Positions 52,026 through 60,443 of a stretch of DNA of 60,443 nucleotides are shown here, piece by piece. The position numbers were made by a program, and so were the translations under genes. The notes under the pieces were generated by a model that was not told the origin of the DNA, made no database searches, and saw only the letters and a program-made list of their open reading frames with translations. This DNA is from Thermoplasmata archaeon (lineage in GTDB: Archaea; Thermoplasmatota; Thermoplasmata; Thermoplasmatales; Thermoplasmataceae), in contig JAKAVO010000010.1 in assembly GCA_021817255.1 (NCBI GenBank), forward strand, positions 1 through 60,443. The letters run 5' to 3'. The first letter of the stretch is position 1, and each line of letters begins with the position of its first letter.

Positions 52026-53300
52026 ATGGCAGGACAAAAACCACACATAAATTTGGTAACGATAGGGCATGTTGATCATGGAAAGTCGACTTTAGTAGGA
52101 AGACTGTTGTTCGAGCACGGTGAGATTCCACAGCATATAATCGATGATTACAAGAAACAGGCCGACGAAAAGGGTAAGGCAACGTTCGAATTCGCATGGG
52201 TAATGGATAGATACAAAGAAGAAAGAGAGAGAGGAGTAACTATTGATCTATCACATCGAAAATTTGAAACAGACAAGTATTACTTTACAATTATAGATGC
52301 ACCCGGGCATAGGGACTTTGTAAAGAATATGATAACAGGCACAAGCCAGGCTGATGCAGCAATGCTTGTAATATCTGCAAGGGAAGGGGAAGGAATTATG
52401 GCTCAAACAAGAGAACACGCTTTCCTCGCAAAAACACTTGGTGTACAGCAAATCATAGTAGTGGCAAACAAAATGGACTCTGTCCAGCCTCCTTACAGTG
52501 AAAAAAGATTTACTGAAGTCAAAGCTGAAATTGAGAAATTCATGGCATCCGTGGGGTACAGGAACTTCCCAATTATACCAATCAGTGGATACAAGGGAGA
52601 CAACATAACAAAGAAGTCCGAGAATATGAAGTGGTACAGTGGGCAAACTCTGTTGGAAGCCTTAGAAACACTTAAGGTACCAGAAAAACCAACAAACAAA
52701 CCACTCAGGCTGCCAGTTCAGGATGTATATTCAATCACAGGCATTGGAACAGTGCCCGTTGGAAGAGTTGAAACTGGAGTCATAAAGCCAGGTGACAAAG
52801 TTATATTTATGCCTGCAAACAAGCAGGGTGAAGTAAAATCAGTCGAAATGCATCACGAGTCATTGCCGTCTGCTGAACCTGGAGATAATGTAGGTTTTAA
52901 CGTAAGGGGAATTGCGAAAAATGATGTAAAGAGAGGAGATGTTTGTGGACCGGTTAATGCACCTCCAACAGTTGCAAAGTCATTCACTGCCCAAATTGTA
53001 GTGCTTAACCATCCCAGTGTAATTGCTGTCGGATACAAGCCAGTATTTCACGTACATACAACACAGGTAGCATGCAGATTTGAAGAACTTGTCAAAACCA
53101 TCAACCCCAAGGATGGAACTACAAAGGAGAACAACCCTCAATTCTTGAAGACAGGAGACATAGCAGTGGTAAAAGTTGTACCAGACAAACCTCTTGTAAT
53201 AGAAAAGGTTGCGGAATTCCCACAGCTTGGTAGATTTGCAATTAGGGATATGGGACAAACTGTCGCTGCTGGTCTTTGCCAAGAAGTAGAAACAAAGTAA
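52026..53300 (+). CDS. tuf: Translation elongation factor EF-1A
   Basis: 424 residues. The GTPase motifs are G1 GHVDHGKST (about 14-22), G2 in [17 protein letters not shown]3 [12 protein letters not shown], and G4 NKMDS; domains II and III follow ([25 protein letters not shown]). It delivers aminoacyl-tRNA to the ribosome. AGGTGA stands at the right distance from the ATG, and the gene heads an operon with S10 and EF-2. Confidence 0.97.
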   Translation: MAGQKPHINLVTIGHVDHGKSTLVGRLLFEHGEIPQHIIDDYKKQADEKGKATFEFAWVMDRYKEERERGVTIDLSHRKFETDKYYFTIIDAPGHRDFVKNMITGTSQADAAMLVISAREGEGIMAQTREHAFLAKTLGVQQIIVVANKMDSVQPPYSEKRFTEVKAEIEKFMASVGYRNFPIIPISGYKGDNITKKSENMKWYSGQTLLEALETLKVPEKPTNKPLRLPVQDVYSITGIGTVPVGRVETGVIKPGDKVIFMPANKQGEVKSVEMHHESLPSAEPGDNVGFNVRGIAKNDVKRGDVCGPVNAPPTVAKSFTAQIVVLNHPSVIAVGYKPVFHVHTTQVACRFEELVKTINPKDGTTKENNPQFLKTGDIAVVKVVPDKPLVIEKVAEFPQLGRFAIRDMGQTVAAGLCQEVETK

Positions 53301-53310
53301 AGTGAAGATA

Positions 53311-53625
53311 ATGGTATCATATAGAGCTAGGATTTCACTGAGCGGAACAGATCACAGGATTGTAGATGAAGTGTGCAAGGAGATTAAGGGAATAGCCCAG
53401 AGAACAGGAGTCGACATACATGGGCCAGTCCCTTTGCCCACAAAGAGATTAACAGTTCCTGTAAGAAAGAGCCCTGATGGGGAAGGTTCTCCAACATGGG
53501 ACAGATGGGAAATGAGGGTTCATAAAAGGCTCATCGATATAGACGGAGACGAAAGAACCCTTAAGCAGGTAATGAAGATTTCGATACCTGACGGAGTACA
53601 AATAGAAATTCAAATGAAAAATTAA
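53311..53625 (+). CDS. rps10: Ribosomal protein uS10
   Basis: 104 residues. [19 protein letters not shown], then [20 protein letters not shown] and [16 protein letters not shown] are the archaeal/eukaryal S10 (S20e) signatures. I prefer the ATG at 53311; a GTG at 53302 would begin one codon after the EF-1A stop and add three residues. S10 directly after EF-1A is a common archaeal arrangement. Confidence 0.95.
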   Translation: MVSYRARISLSGTDHRIVDEVCKEIKGIAQRTGVDIHGPVPLPTKRLTVPVRKSPDGEGSPTWDRWEMRVHKRLIDIDGDERTLKQVMKISIPDGVQIEIQMKN

Positions 53626-53654
53626 TTTTTTCTAAAATTTTAAGAGGGATTTTT

Positions 53655-55856
53655 ATGGGACGAAAAGAAGATAATATTGCCAAAGCTTCAACACTTGTTA
53701 ACAAGGCAGAAAGCATAAGAAATATTGACATAGCCGCTCACATTGATCACGGTAAGACAACACTCAGCGATAATCTAATAGCTGGCGCTGGAATGATGAG
53801 CGAGGAACTTGCCGGAAAGCAGTTAATGCTTGACTATGATGAGCAGGAACAGGCCAGAGGAATAACAATTAACGCTGCAAACGCTTCAATGGTCCATCAG
53901 GTTGACGACAAGGATTATTTGATAAACTTAATTGATACCCCAGGGCACGTTGACTTTGGTGGAGATGTAACCAGGGCAATGAGGGCTGTAGATGGATGTA
54001 TTATAGTTGTGGATTCAGTAGAGGGCGTTATGCCCCAGACTGAGACAGTAATTAGGCAGGCCCTGAGGGAATATGTTAAGCCAACCATGTTTATAAACAA
54101 GGTTGACAGGCTGATAAATGAATTAAAACTCAATTCTGAAGAAATGCAGAAGAAATTTATTAAAATCATAAACGATGTTAATAAACTCATTGTCAAATAC
54201 GCACCGGAGAAGTTTAAAAAAGACTGGGAATTAAGCGTGCAGGATGGAAAGGTATCATTTGGCTCTGCATACAACAACTGGGCCATATCTGTACCTGCAA
54301 TGAAAGTTTTCAAGGTTAATTTTAACGATATTGTAACATTAGTTAGGGAAGGAAAACAGAAGGAACTTGCAAAAAGAGCTCCTTTGCATAAAATTATATT
54401 AAACATGGTTGTGCATCATCTCCCTGATCCCAAACAGGCACAGACTTACAGAATTCCAAATGTCTGGCATGGAGATCTGGAATCACAGGTGGGGAAGTCA
54501 ATGATGGTCTGCGATACAAAAGGGCCATTAGCTATGATGATAACCAAGATTATTGTCGATCCACATGCAGGAGAGATCGCTGTTGGAAGAGTTTTCAGCG
54601 GCAATCTTACCAAGGGGCAGGAACTTTATATCAGCAGTGCATCGGGAAAGTTTAAAATTCAAACGATTGCAATGATGGTAGGCCCGGATAGGATCCAGGT
54701 TGATTCAATACCTGCAGGCAACATCGCTGCAGTCATTGGTTTGAAGAGTGCAATTGCAGGATCCACAGTATCAGCAGTCGCTGACATGGAACCATTTGAA
54801 CCTATGACTCATTACACAGATCCAGTTGTAACTCTTGCAATTGAGGCAAAGCACACATCAGATTTGCCGAAGTTGATAGATGTGCTGAAGACTGTATCAA
54901 AGGCAGATCCGTCAATACAGGTCAACATTAACCAGGAGACAGGTGAACATCTTATTTCAGGCATGGGGGAACTGCATCTTGAAGTCACGCTTTACAGAAT
55001 AAAGAATGATTATAAAATAGAAGTGACTACATCGGACCCAATCGTTGTGTACAGGGAAACAGTTGAAAGGACAGGAGGCCCATTTGAAGGAAAATCACCC
55101 AACAAACATAATAAATTCTATTTCAAGGTTGAACCTCTTGAAGAAAGCGTAGTTCAACTGATCAAAGATGGCGTACTTCCACAGGGTTCAAAATTCAAGG
55201 ATAAAAGAGCGACAATAGAACAGTTGCAGAATGCCGGAATTGAAAGAGATGCTGCAAGAGGCATTACATCAGTCATGGGCGAAAACGTAATGTTTGATGT
55301 TACAAAAGGAATTCAGTACCTCGATGAAACCATGGAACTTCTTCTTGAATCATTCAAGGAAGTGATTGACAGGGGACCGCTGGCAAATGAAGGAATGACA
55401 CACATTAAAGCTTCACTTGTTGATGCCAAACTTCACGAAGATAGCATTCACAGGGGTCCAGCCCAGGTTATTCCTGCCGGAAGAAACTCACTATATGGGG
55501 CAGTCTGCCAGGCCAGAAGGGTACTAATGGAACCCATACAGAAAGTCTACATCAATGTTCCACAGGATATTATGGGTTCAGTTACAAACGAAATCCAGCA
55601 AAGAAGGGGAGTAGTTGACGAAATGAACATAGAGGGAGACGATATAGTAATTGTTGCAAGAGTCCCTGTTTCAGGCATGTTCGGATTTGCATCTGCAATC
55701 AGAAGCGCTACAGGAGGCAAAGTATTGTGGAGTTCAGAGAACTCAGGATATCAGAAAGTGCCACCGGAAATACAGAAAGATGTGGTTGCAAAGATTAGGA
55801 CAAGAAAGGGGCTGAAACCAGAGCCATACAACGAAGATTACTATTCATCCCTATAA
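53655..55856 (+). CDS. fusA: Translation elongation factor EF-2
   Basis: 733 residues. G1 AHIDHGKTT (about 28-36), G3 DTPGHVDFGGD, G4 NKVDR; domain IV contains the diphthamide site, H599 in DSIHRGPAQVIPAGR. EF-2 drives ribosomal translocation, and its diphthamide is made from histidine by the Dph enzymes (not in the window). The gene is 29 nt after S10 and has AGAGGG 9 nt before its ATG. T7 after the stop ends the operon. Confidence 0.97.
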   Translation: MGRKEDNIAKASTLVNKAESIRNIDIAAHIDHGKTTLSDNLIAGAGMMSEELAGKQLMLDYDEQEQARGITINAANASMVHQVDDKDYLINLIDTPGHVDFGGDVTRAMRAVDGCIIVVDSVEGVMPQTETVIRQALREYVKPTMFINKVDRLINELKLNSEEMQKKFIKIINDVNKLIVKYAPEKFKKDWELSVQDGKVSFGSAYNNWAISVPAMKVFKVNFNDIVTLVREGKQKELAKRAPLHKIILNMVVHHLPDPKQAQTYRIPNVWHGDLESQVGKSMMVCDTKGPLAMMITKIIVDPHAGEIAVGRVFSGNLTKGQELYISSASGKFKIQTIAMMVGPDRIQVDSIPAGNIAAVIGLKSAIAGSTVSAVADMEPFEPMTHYTDPVVTLAIEAKHTSDLPKLIDVLKTVSKADPSIQVNINQETGEHLISGMGELHLEVTLYRIKNDYKIEVTTSDPIVVYRETVERTGGPFEGKSPNKHNKFYFKVEPLEESVVQLIKDGVLPQGSKFKDKRATIEQLQNAGIERDAARGITSVMGENVMFDVTKGIQYLDETMELLLESFKEVIDRGPLANEGMTHIKASLVDAKLHEDSIHRGPAQVIPAGRNSLYGAVCQARRVLMEPIQKVYINVPQDIMGSVTNEIQQRRGVVDEMNIEGDDIVIVARVPVSGMFGFASAIRSATGGKVLWSSENSGYQKVPPEIQKDVVAKIRTRKGLKPEPYNEDYYSSL

Positions 55857-55863
55857 TTTTTTT
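55857..55863 (+). terminator. Oligo-T terminator after EF-2
   Basis: Seven T residues beginning immediately after the stop codon, followed by a further T5 tract near 55871-55875. Confidence 0.45.
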
Positions 55864-55898
55864 ATATAAATTTTTAAAATTACTAACAATACGCTGAC

Positions 55899-56918
55899 AT
55901 GGTATTAACAAAGGTTTTTTGCTTTAAATGCGGTTCTCCAAGAGAAGAATTTGAACTTTTATGCAATACGTGCAATTCCCCATTCATCATCAGAGTTTCC
56001 GGGCCATATGAAAAGAAAACCCAGGACAATTTTGACTATATCGAAAAACCACTTTTCCCAATGGATTTAAGGACACCTTTAATTAAAACTGATCTCTTTA
56101 GTGCGAAACTTGAATATTTCAATCCCACACTTTCATACAAGGACAGGGGAATGAACACACTTTTCTCATTCTTGAGGGAGAAGAAATATATCACAAAGGG
56201 TGAGCAAGTAAGTGAAGATTCCTCAGGCAATGCAGGAGCTTCGTTTGCACTGTTTTCTAAAATGCTTGATCTCAAACCTACAGTTTTCGCATCAAAATCA
56301 GCAAACGCGAACAAACTGAAGCAGATTGAAAGCTATGGTTCAAAAATCAAGAAAATAGAAGGATCACGAAAAGATGTTGAAGACAGCGCCAGAAACAGTG
56401 GAATGAAGTACCTGGGGCACCAGTACTGGCCTGAATTCTACGATGGATTCAGGGCAATCTCCTATGAAATCTTTGAACAGATGGAAAAACTTCCTGACAA
56501 TATTTTGATTCCCTTTTCCACCGGGACCCTATACCTGGGCATATTTGAAGGGTTCTCGCATCTTCTCCAGAATGGATTGATAGAATCCATGCCTGCACTA
56601 TGGGCATTGCAGCCAGAGAGGGCCAGCGGGATGTACAATATGTTGAATAACATAGCCAGGGAACCTTCAAGCTCCATAGCAGATGCATTGACAGGCGTGC
56701 TCCCGCTCAGGCATACACTGCTAAGCTCCATAATAAAGACATATGGCAGGTGTGAAACTTTAACTGAAGATGAAATTATTCAGGGCAAAAAGGATCTGGC
56801 AAAAGTGGGGATTGATTGTGAGTATAGCTCAGCAATAACATATTCTGCGCTTAGAAAATTTAATCTGAATAAAAACTCTCTTTTGATACTGACCGGGCAT
56901 GGGATTAAAAATATTTAG
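55899..56918 (+). CDS. Threonine synthase-like PLP enzyme with an N-terminal zinc ribbon
   Basis: 339 residues. A small zinc ribbon (CFKC 8-11, CNTC 25-28) precedes the fold-type II PLP core: TPLIKTDLFSAKLEYFNPT, Schiff-base Lys in SYKDRGM (about 85), and EDSSGNAGASFALF for substrate binding; STGTLYLGIF is the phosphate loop (GTG-type). Threonine synthases convert phosphohomoserine to threonine; the protein is shorter than most (about 350-400), so a related beta-eliminase is possible. It follows EF-2 but has its own leader region. Confidence 0.8.
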   Translation: MVLTKVFCFKCGSPREEFELLCNTCNSPFIIRVSGPYEKKTQDNFDYIEKPLFPMDLRTPLIKTDLFSAKLEYFNPTLSYKDRGMNTLFSFLREKKYITKGEQVSEDSSGNAGASFALFSKMLDLKPTVFASKSANANKLKQIESYGSKIKKIEGSRKDVEDSARNSGMKYLGHQYWPEFYDGFRAISYEIFEQMEKLPDNILIPFSTGTLYLGIFEGFSHLLQNGLIESMPALWALQPERASGMYNMLNNIAREPSSSIADALTGVLPLRHTLLSSIIKTYGRCETLTEDEIIQGKKDLAKVGIDCEYSSAITYSALRKFNLNKNSLLILTGHGIKNI

Positions 56919-57364
56919 TCAATCTTTGGATCTTTCCTGTCACATATTTCTTTTCCATTCAATACCAGTGAGTAAGTTACCTTTACTCCACCCCTTCTGG
57001 CCAGAATTGTCACACTGCAGTATTTTTCAAGTGACAGATTAATTGCCCTCAGTGCCTGTTCTTCTGATATGTCTGAATCAATAGAGTAAGTAAAGTTCGC
57101 ACTTTTTAGTACCCTTGGCTCTTCCTCCTCCCTCTCTGCATCCACCTTCACGCTGAAAGATTTTATCTCCTTTCTCATCCTTGATATTATGAGCAAAACA
57201 TCATACGATGAACACCCAGACATTGCAAAAAGCATTGTCTCAGTTGGAGTATAAACATTTGGGTTGTTGGTAATAGGATCCCTGAGATATACTGTTTCCA
57301 TCTCTTCAGAATCGCTCTTGAGCCCTACATTTTTTTCATAATGAAATGATATAGAATAGGTCAC
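56915..57364 (-). CDS. OsmC-family protein
   Basis: 149 residues. OsmC/Ohr proteins reduce peroxides with two cysteines. Here they are the Cys in MSGCSSYDVLLI (about 51) and the Cys in EKYCSVTILAR (about 113), the expected spacing. The start is a GTG that overlaps the DUF1641 stop (GTGA). Cotranscription with SQR-like and DUF1641 genes points to sulfane-sulfur or peroxide handling; many OsmC-like proteins of such operons are untested. Confidence 0.85.
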   Translation of the reverse strand: MTYSISFHYEKNVGLKSDSEEMETVYLRDPITNNPNVYTPTETMLFAMSGCSSYDVLLIISRMRKEIKSFSVKVDAEREEEEPRVLKSANFTYSIDSDISEEQALRAINLSLEKYCSVTILARRGGVKVTYSLVLNGKEICDRKDPKID

Positions 57365-57834
57365 TCTGTGTCAACCTTTTTTAAAAGTGATCCAAGGGTC
57401 TTAAGGGCATTCAGGACAGCACTCAATCCAGCTGCAATTTCAGGATCCTTTAACATTCCCATAAGCCTCAGTATAGAAAAATTCTCAGGCTGCTTAGCAC
57501 CCTCTATCATTGACAGAAGGACATCTTCGCTATTATACAGCAGCAAATTCAGGGCAGATTGTGAAGTCTTTCCTGAAACAGAAGCCATAACAGCAAGAAG
57601 GCTGTTCATCATGGAAATGCTGCCAAGATGAAGTTCTCTCTTATCCAGGAGTGATGTGTACGCTTTTGTATTTCCCGGCATATTTTCAGTCAGTATTTTT
57701 TCAAGCACTTCAATGTTCCCCGAATCCTTGAATATTTTGACAAGATTCAAGACACCAAGAAGAGCCTGGTCGTCTCCTATTAATTCTGACAGTGCAATTT
57801 CCACCTGATCTTTTTCATTTTTTTCACTTTCCAT
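57361..57834 (-). CDS. DUF1641 family protein
   Basis: 157 residues, mostly helical; LLGVLNLVKIFKDSGNIEVLEKIL and the C-terminal LRLMGMLKDPEIAAGLSAVLNALKTLG fit DUF1641, a family regularly found beside SQR-like flavoproteins in sulfur-metabolising microbes. Its biochemical role is not known; binding to the flavoprotein or the membrane is a reasonable guess. The ATG at 57834 has GAGGTG 8 nt before it; a GTG at 57843 would add three residues. Confidence 0.8.
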   Translation of the reverse strand: MESEKNEKDQVEIALSELIGDDQALLGVLNLVKIFKDSGNIEVLEKILTENMPGNTKAYTSLLDKRELHLGSISMMNSLLAVMASVSGKTSQSALNLLLYNSEDVLLSMIEGAKQPENFSILRLMGMLKDPEIAAGLSAVLNALKTLGSLLKKVDTE

Positions 57835-57844
57835 TTTTAACACC

Positions 57845-58990
57845 TCACAAAAATCCCTGCGAATAACTGCCGAAGAACGAATGATACGAGTACAGTTTCA
57901 GCAAATAATCGGTCTTGCTTGGCTTTCCTTCGCTATATTCCCCATCGTTTTCAATGACAATATTTGTAGCCCTCTCATCTTCTGTTATAAGGTAGTCGAT
58001 GTATACCGCTCCCTTATAGTCTTCAGGGTCTGGATACCCACTTATGTGGTGTGCAATTTTCGCTGTGATATAGTCCAGTTCCACATGGTTAATGTTCCAG
58101 TAATTGGACGTAAATAACGGTTCCATAGACGATATAAAAACCTCTGGATAATTCTTCACATTGAGGTTTTTGAAATTCATCTCTATTGGTGAGCTGTCAG
58201 TTCTTGGAAAACCCGCATTCAATAGGTAATCCTTCATCCTGGAAGGTGAGAATATAATAGGAATATCATATTTCACTGCGCTACCATCTTTGGACTGAAG
58301 TTCCTTGTTTTTTACATTCAACTGTTCCAGCTTGAAGCCATATGTTGTCTTTACCCCCTTGTTTTGAAGGGCATTATCGATCCTTGCATGGAACTGCTTA
58401 TTTTCAATTATGACTTTGGATGAGTTCAAATATGTAATTTTCACATCTTTATATATAGGATTTCGGCTGAAATGGTTTGCAAGCAATATTGCAAGGTTAG
58501 CTCCAACAATAGGGCTTCTCGAATGTGTCCCATCCTGGTAGATGACAATCTCTCCCCTCTTAATATTTAGAAGATCTTCCCTCAGCCTGAGGGAATCCTG
58601 AACAGTATCAAGCGTTCTGGCATCTTCTGAAAATCCCGATATGGATGTTGGATCTCCTTCCACCGGATTTGTTACAAGGAGGTAGTCATACCTTACAACT
58701 TTTCCATTCCTTGTGTTTAAGCTTTTATCTTTCAGGTTGAGAGAAACAACCTCATCCTGAATATACTCCATGTTTGTATGCAGAACAGAGTTGATGCTTC
58801 TCCTCAACAGGTGGTGATCAACCAGTGATGATGGAATAAATATATTGGCATCATCAAATTCAACGTTTGGCTGCCTGCCTATGATTATAATCTCAATCTC
58901 TTTCTTATTTGTACGATTCGCCAGCTTATTTGCAGCCATAATGGCCGACTCCTTGTCACCAAGAATCACAACCCTATCAGGAACTTTCAT
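57845..58990 (-). CDS. SQR-like flavoprotein homologue lacking all cysteines
   Basis: 381 residues, similar in layout to sulfide:quinone oxidoreductases (two-dinucleotide-binding-domain family): a first strand VVILGDKESA (about 7-16), YDYLLVTNP (about 100-108), IPIIFSPSRM and a C-terminal region without the usual amphipathic helices. There is not one cysteine in the whole chain, while true SQRs need two or three. The FAD motif GxGxxG reads GDKESA, keeping only the first Gly. It therefore cannot work like a classical SQR and may not bind FAD. AGGTGA precedes the ATG. It heads an operon with DUF1641 and OsmC. Confidence 0.7.
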   Translation of the reverse strand: MKVPDRVVILGDKESAIMAANKLANRTNKKEIEIIIIGRQPNVEFDDANIFIPSSLVDHHLLRRSINSVLHTNMEYIQDEVVSLNLKDKSLNTRNGKVVRYDYLLVTNPVEGDPTSISGFSEDARTLDTVQDSLRLREDLLNIKRGEIVIYQDGTHSRSPIVGANLAILLANHFSRNPIYKDVKITYLNSSKVIIENKQFHARIDNALQNKGVKTTYGFKLEQLNVKNKELQSKDGSAVKYDIPIIFSPSRMKDYLLNAGFPRTDSSPIEMNFKNLNVKNYPEVFISSMEPLFTSNYWNINHVELDYITAKIAHHISGYPDPEDYKGAVYIDYLITEDERATNIVIENDGEYSEGKPSKTDYLLKLYSYHSFFGSYSQGFL

Positions 58991-59200
58991 TTTATCACCT
59001 ATATTATAAATCTTATTTACCGTTAGAAATAATTTCTTTGTATTATAATTTTTAGAATATCTTGCTATAATTGTAAGACAGAGGATAGAGAAAGGTCAAA
59101 CTCCATGATGCTGCCCAAATAAAATTTCTTTTGAACATTTTAATTCAATCGCACCGGGTTTAAGAGCTTGGGAGTATTTTAATAGTTAGAAACAGATCAA

Positions 59201-59908
59201 ATGTGGATGATAATAACAGTAAACTTGCATGGAAACATTGGAGAAGAAGCTCAGGCAACAATAATGCCACAGCTGGATAAGGCACTCAAAAATAAAAAAA
59301 TCAGGGGAGTGATTATAGACATAAACTCCGGGGGAGGAAGTGCGAGCGCATCGGAGCTCATTTATGACGCTGTGAAGAGATTTGGGGCAAAAAAGCCCGT
59401 AATTTCAATTATCACAGGAGTAGCCGCTTCCGGAGCCTACATGGTAGCATGTGGCTCTCGAAAAATATATTCAATAAATACAGGAATAATAGGTTCAGTC
59501 GGCGTAATCTCAATGTCACCCGACCTGACCGGCCTCATGGATAAAATTGGCGTCAAAGTAAATGTTGTAGGCATGGGAAAAGACAAAGCATTGATGAACC
59601 CCTTCCAGAAGTCCACTGAAGATGATATTCTGAAACAGGGCGAAATTCTTGCTGAAGCATATAATTTCTTTATAGGCATTGTCAAGGAGAAGAGGCATCT
59701 GACAGAAGAGCAGGCCATTGAAATCGGTTCCAGTGGAATTTATGCGGCAAGAAAGGCAATGGAGCTAAATCTTGTAGACCGCGTCGACAGTTATGGTGCA
59801 ATTATAGAAATGGCAAAGAATGATATTGGGGATCATTCTGAACCAATGGCCGTGAGAAGGAAGCTTCCTTTTTTATTGAGGTTGGCAATGAAGTTTCTAG
59901 GGCAATGA
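59201..59908 (+). CDS. sppA: SppA-like serine protease (S49)
   Basis: 235 residues, the size of short archaeal/Bacillus-type SppA. The catalytic dyad is likely S77 (VAASGAYMVACGS) and K129 (GMGKDKALMNPF), 52 residues apart as in Bacillus SppA. DINSGGGSASASE forms the oxyanion region. There is no clear N-terminal membrane helix. Such peptidases degrade cleaved signal peptides or small membrane proteins. The ATG at 59201 (or 59207) follows a TATA-like TATTTTAATAG at about 25 nt. Confidence 0.87.
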   Translation: MWMIITVNLHGNIGEEAQATIMPQLDKALKNKKIRGVIIDINSGGGSASASELIYDAVKRFGAKKPVISIITGVAASGAYMVACGSRKIYSINTGIIGSVGVISMSPDLTGLMDKIGVKVNVVGMGKDKALMNPFQKSTEDDILKQGEILAEAYNFFIGIVKEKRHLTEEQAIEIGSSGIYAARKAMELNLVDRVDSYGAIIEMAKNDIGDHSEPMAVRRKLPFLLRLAMKFLGQ

Positions 59909-59977
59909 AGTGATGAGGGTTATCAAAAAGTGGTAAAAAATCAATAAAGGCTATTTACCAAGAATAATTAAAACCAT

Positions 59978-60443
59978 ATGAATCCCCAGGAAAGGCGTTC
60001 GTTTGCAAAATCAATACTATCCGTCATAATTGCGGTAATAGCAGTCTATCTGTTTGAGTATTTTTACACAGCAATTGCAACATTCTTGAATATACCTGCA
60101 AATGACAAGGTTTTCGTACAGGACGCTTTTGTGGCTTTAATTATTGCAATAGTCGCTTTTGTGGTGCTCAGGGTTATCAAAAAGCTCTTGGATCAACTTA
60201 CAATAAAAAGCAATGGCGAACGAAACCTGAATGGCATTTACATAATTCTAAGAATCATAATCTACGCGGCAGCCATAACGACATTCCTCATATACGCCGG
60301 TGTAAACCTAACTGGAGCACTTGTTGGCGGTGCAATTGGTGGAGTGGTTATCGGTTTCGCAGTGCAGTCAGTTGTTTCCAGTTTACTTTCCGGGCTCCTG
60401 GTAACTGCCGGGGGATTCCTGAAACCCGAAGAATTCATTTCTA
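59978..60443 (+). CDS. MscS-family mechanosensitive channel, 3' end cut by window edge
   Basis: About 155 N-terminal residues are visible: membrane helices near 10-32, 45-65 and 82-103, then the pore-lining helix of MscS (GGVVIGFAVQSVVSS, LLSGLLVTAGGFLKPEEFI) at about 119-155. The cytoplasmic beta and alpha-beta domains lie beyond the window. MscS channels open under membrane tension to release solutes. The ATG at 59978 is 69 nt after the sppA stop, so both may lie on one transcript. Confidence 0.9.
   Translation, partial: MNPQERRSFAKSILSVIIAVIAVYLFEYFYTAIATFLNIPANDKVFVQDAFVALIIAIVAFVVLRVIKKLLDQLTIKSNGERNLNGIYIILRIIIYAAAITTFLIYAGVNLTGALVGGAIGGVVIGFAVQSVVSSLLSGLLVTAGGFLKPEEFIS

Noticed and set aside
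1-60443. CRISPR array, rRNA operon, long tandem repeats, complete insertion sequence
   Set aside because: No regularly spaced repeats, cas genes, rRNA-like stretches or paired terminal inverted repeats around a transposase were seen on either strand.

Overview
This window looks like a chromosomal segment of a thermoacidophilic euryarchaeon of the order Thermoplasmatales. That is an inference, resting on archaeal EF-1A, S10, EF-2, eS1 (S3Ae), L10e, aIF5A and Orc1/Cdc6; a Ta0938-family zinc protein (a family named for Thermoplasma); a tRNA-Met with a 16-nt anticodon-loop intron and tRNA genes without encoded CCA; and many apparently leaderless genes with a TATA box about 25 nt upstream of ATG, GTG or TTG. 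A Rieske/cytochrome b pair and a glutamate decarboxylase fit an acidophile. The genus cannot be fixed by eye (a Cuniculiplasma- or Ferroplasma-like organism would fit).

Layout. 1-4.3 kb: a cysteine-synthase-type gene cut by the left edge, a heme-oxygenase-like protein overlapping a Ta0938 zinc protein, an unknown protein, and a persulfide-dioxygenase/rhodanese pair. 4.6-7.5 kb: a coiled-coil gene split by a frameshift, DUF202 and permease-like membrane proteins, and a MazG-like pyrophosphohydrolase. 7.6-10.8 kb: a respiratory operon of Rieske protein, cytochrome b and an enoyl-CoA-hydratase-like protein. 11-17.7 kb: DUF92, PdxS, LysE, an MBL hydrolase, Orc1/Cdc6, FolC and an AlaX-like protein whose zinc ligands are replaced. 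17.7-23.8 kb: two zinc-ribbon membrane proteins, an MFS carrier, L10e, aIF5A overlapping agmatinase, and a polytopic membrane protein.

23.85-28.0 kb is accessory DNA. It starts at a tRNA-Pro gene whose last 18 bp before the discriminator are repeated exactly at 25422-25439. The enclosed 1.5 kb holds a VapBC pair and decayed sequence but no integrase. A second PIN toxin with a frameshifted antitoxin and two unknown genes follow.

28-51 kb is a metabolic and transporter-rich stretch: S9 peptidase, peroxiredoxin, glutamate decarboxylase, MarR plus DHA2 exporter, flavin reductase, EamA, exonuclease III, RmuC, radical SAM/SPASM, four further MFS carriers, an AsnB-like synthetase domain, a PIN-PilT-KH ATPase (PINA-like), the archaeal asparagine synthetase with a divergent Lrp/AsnC regulator, and a PaiB-like flavoprotein. 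51-60 kb: the intron-containing tRNA-Met, eS1, the EF-1A/S10/EF-2 operon, a threonine-synthase-like enzyme, an operon of a cysteine-free SQR-like protein with DUF1641 and OsmC, an SppA-like protease, and an MscS channel cut by the right edge.

The features most worth following are the tRNA-Pro att-flanked island with a nearby broken antitoxin, the cysteine-free SQR-like/DUF1641/OsmC operon, the zinc-less AlaX-like protein, the zinc-finger/heme-oxygenase-like plus Ta0938 pair, and several genes with no ordinary start codon or with -1 frameshifts. The last group may be biology or sequence error.
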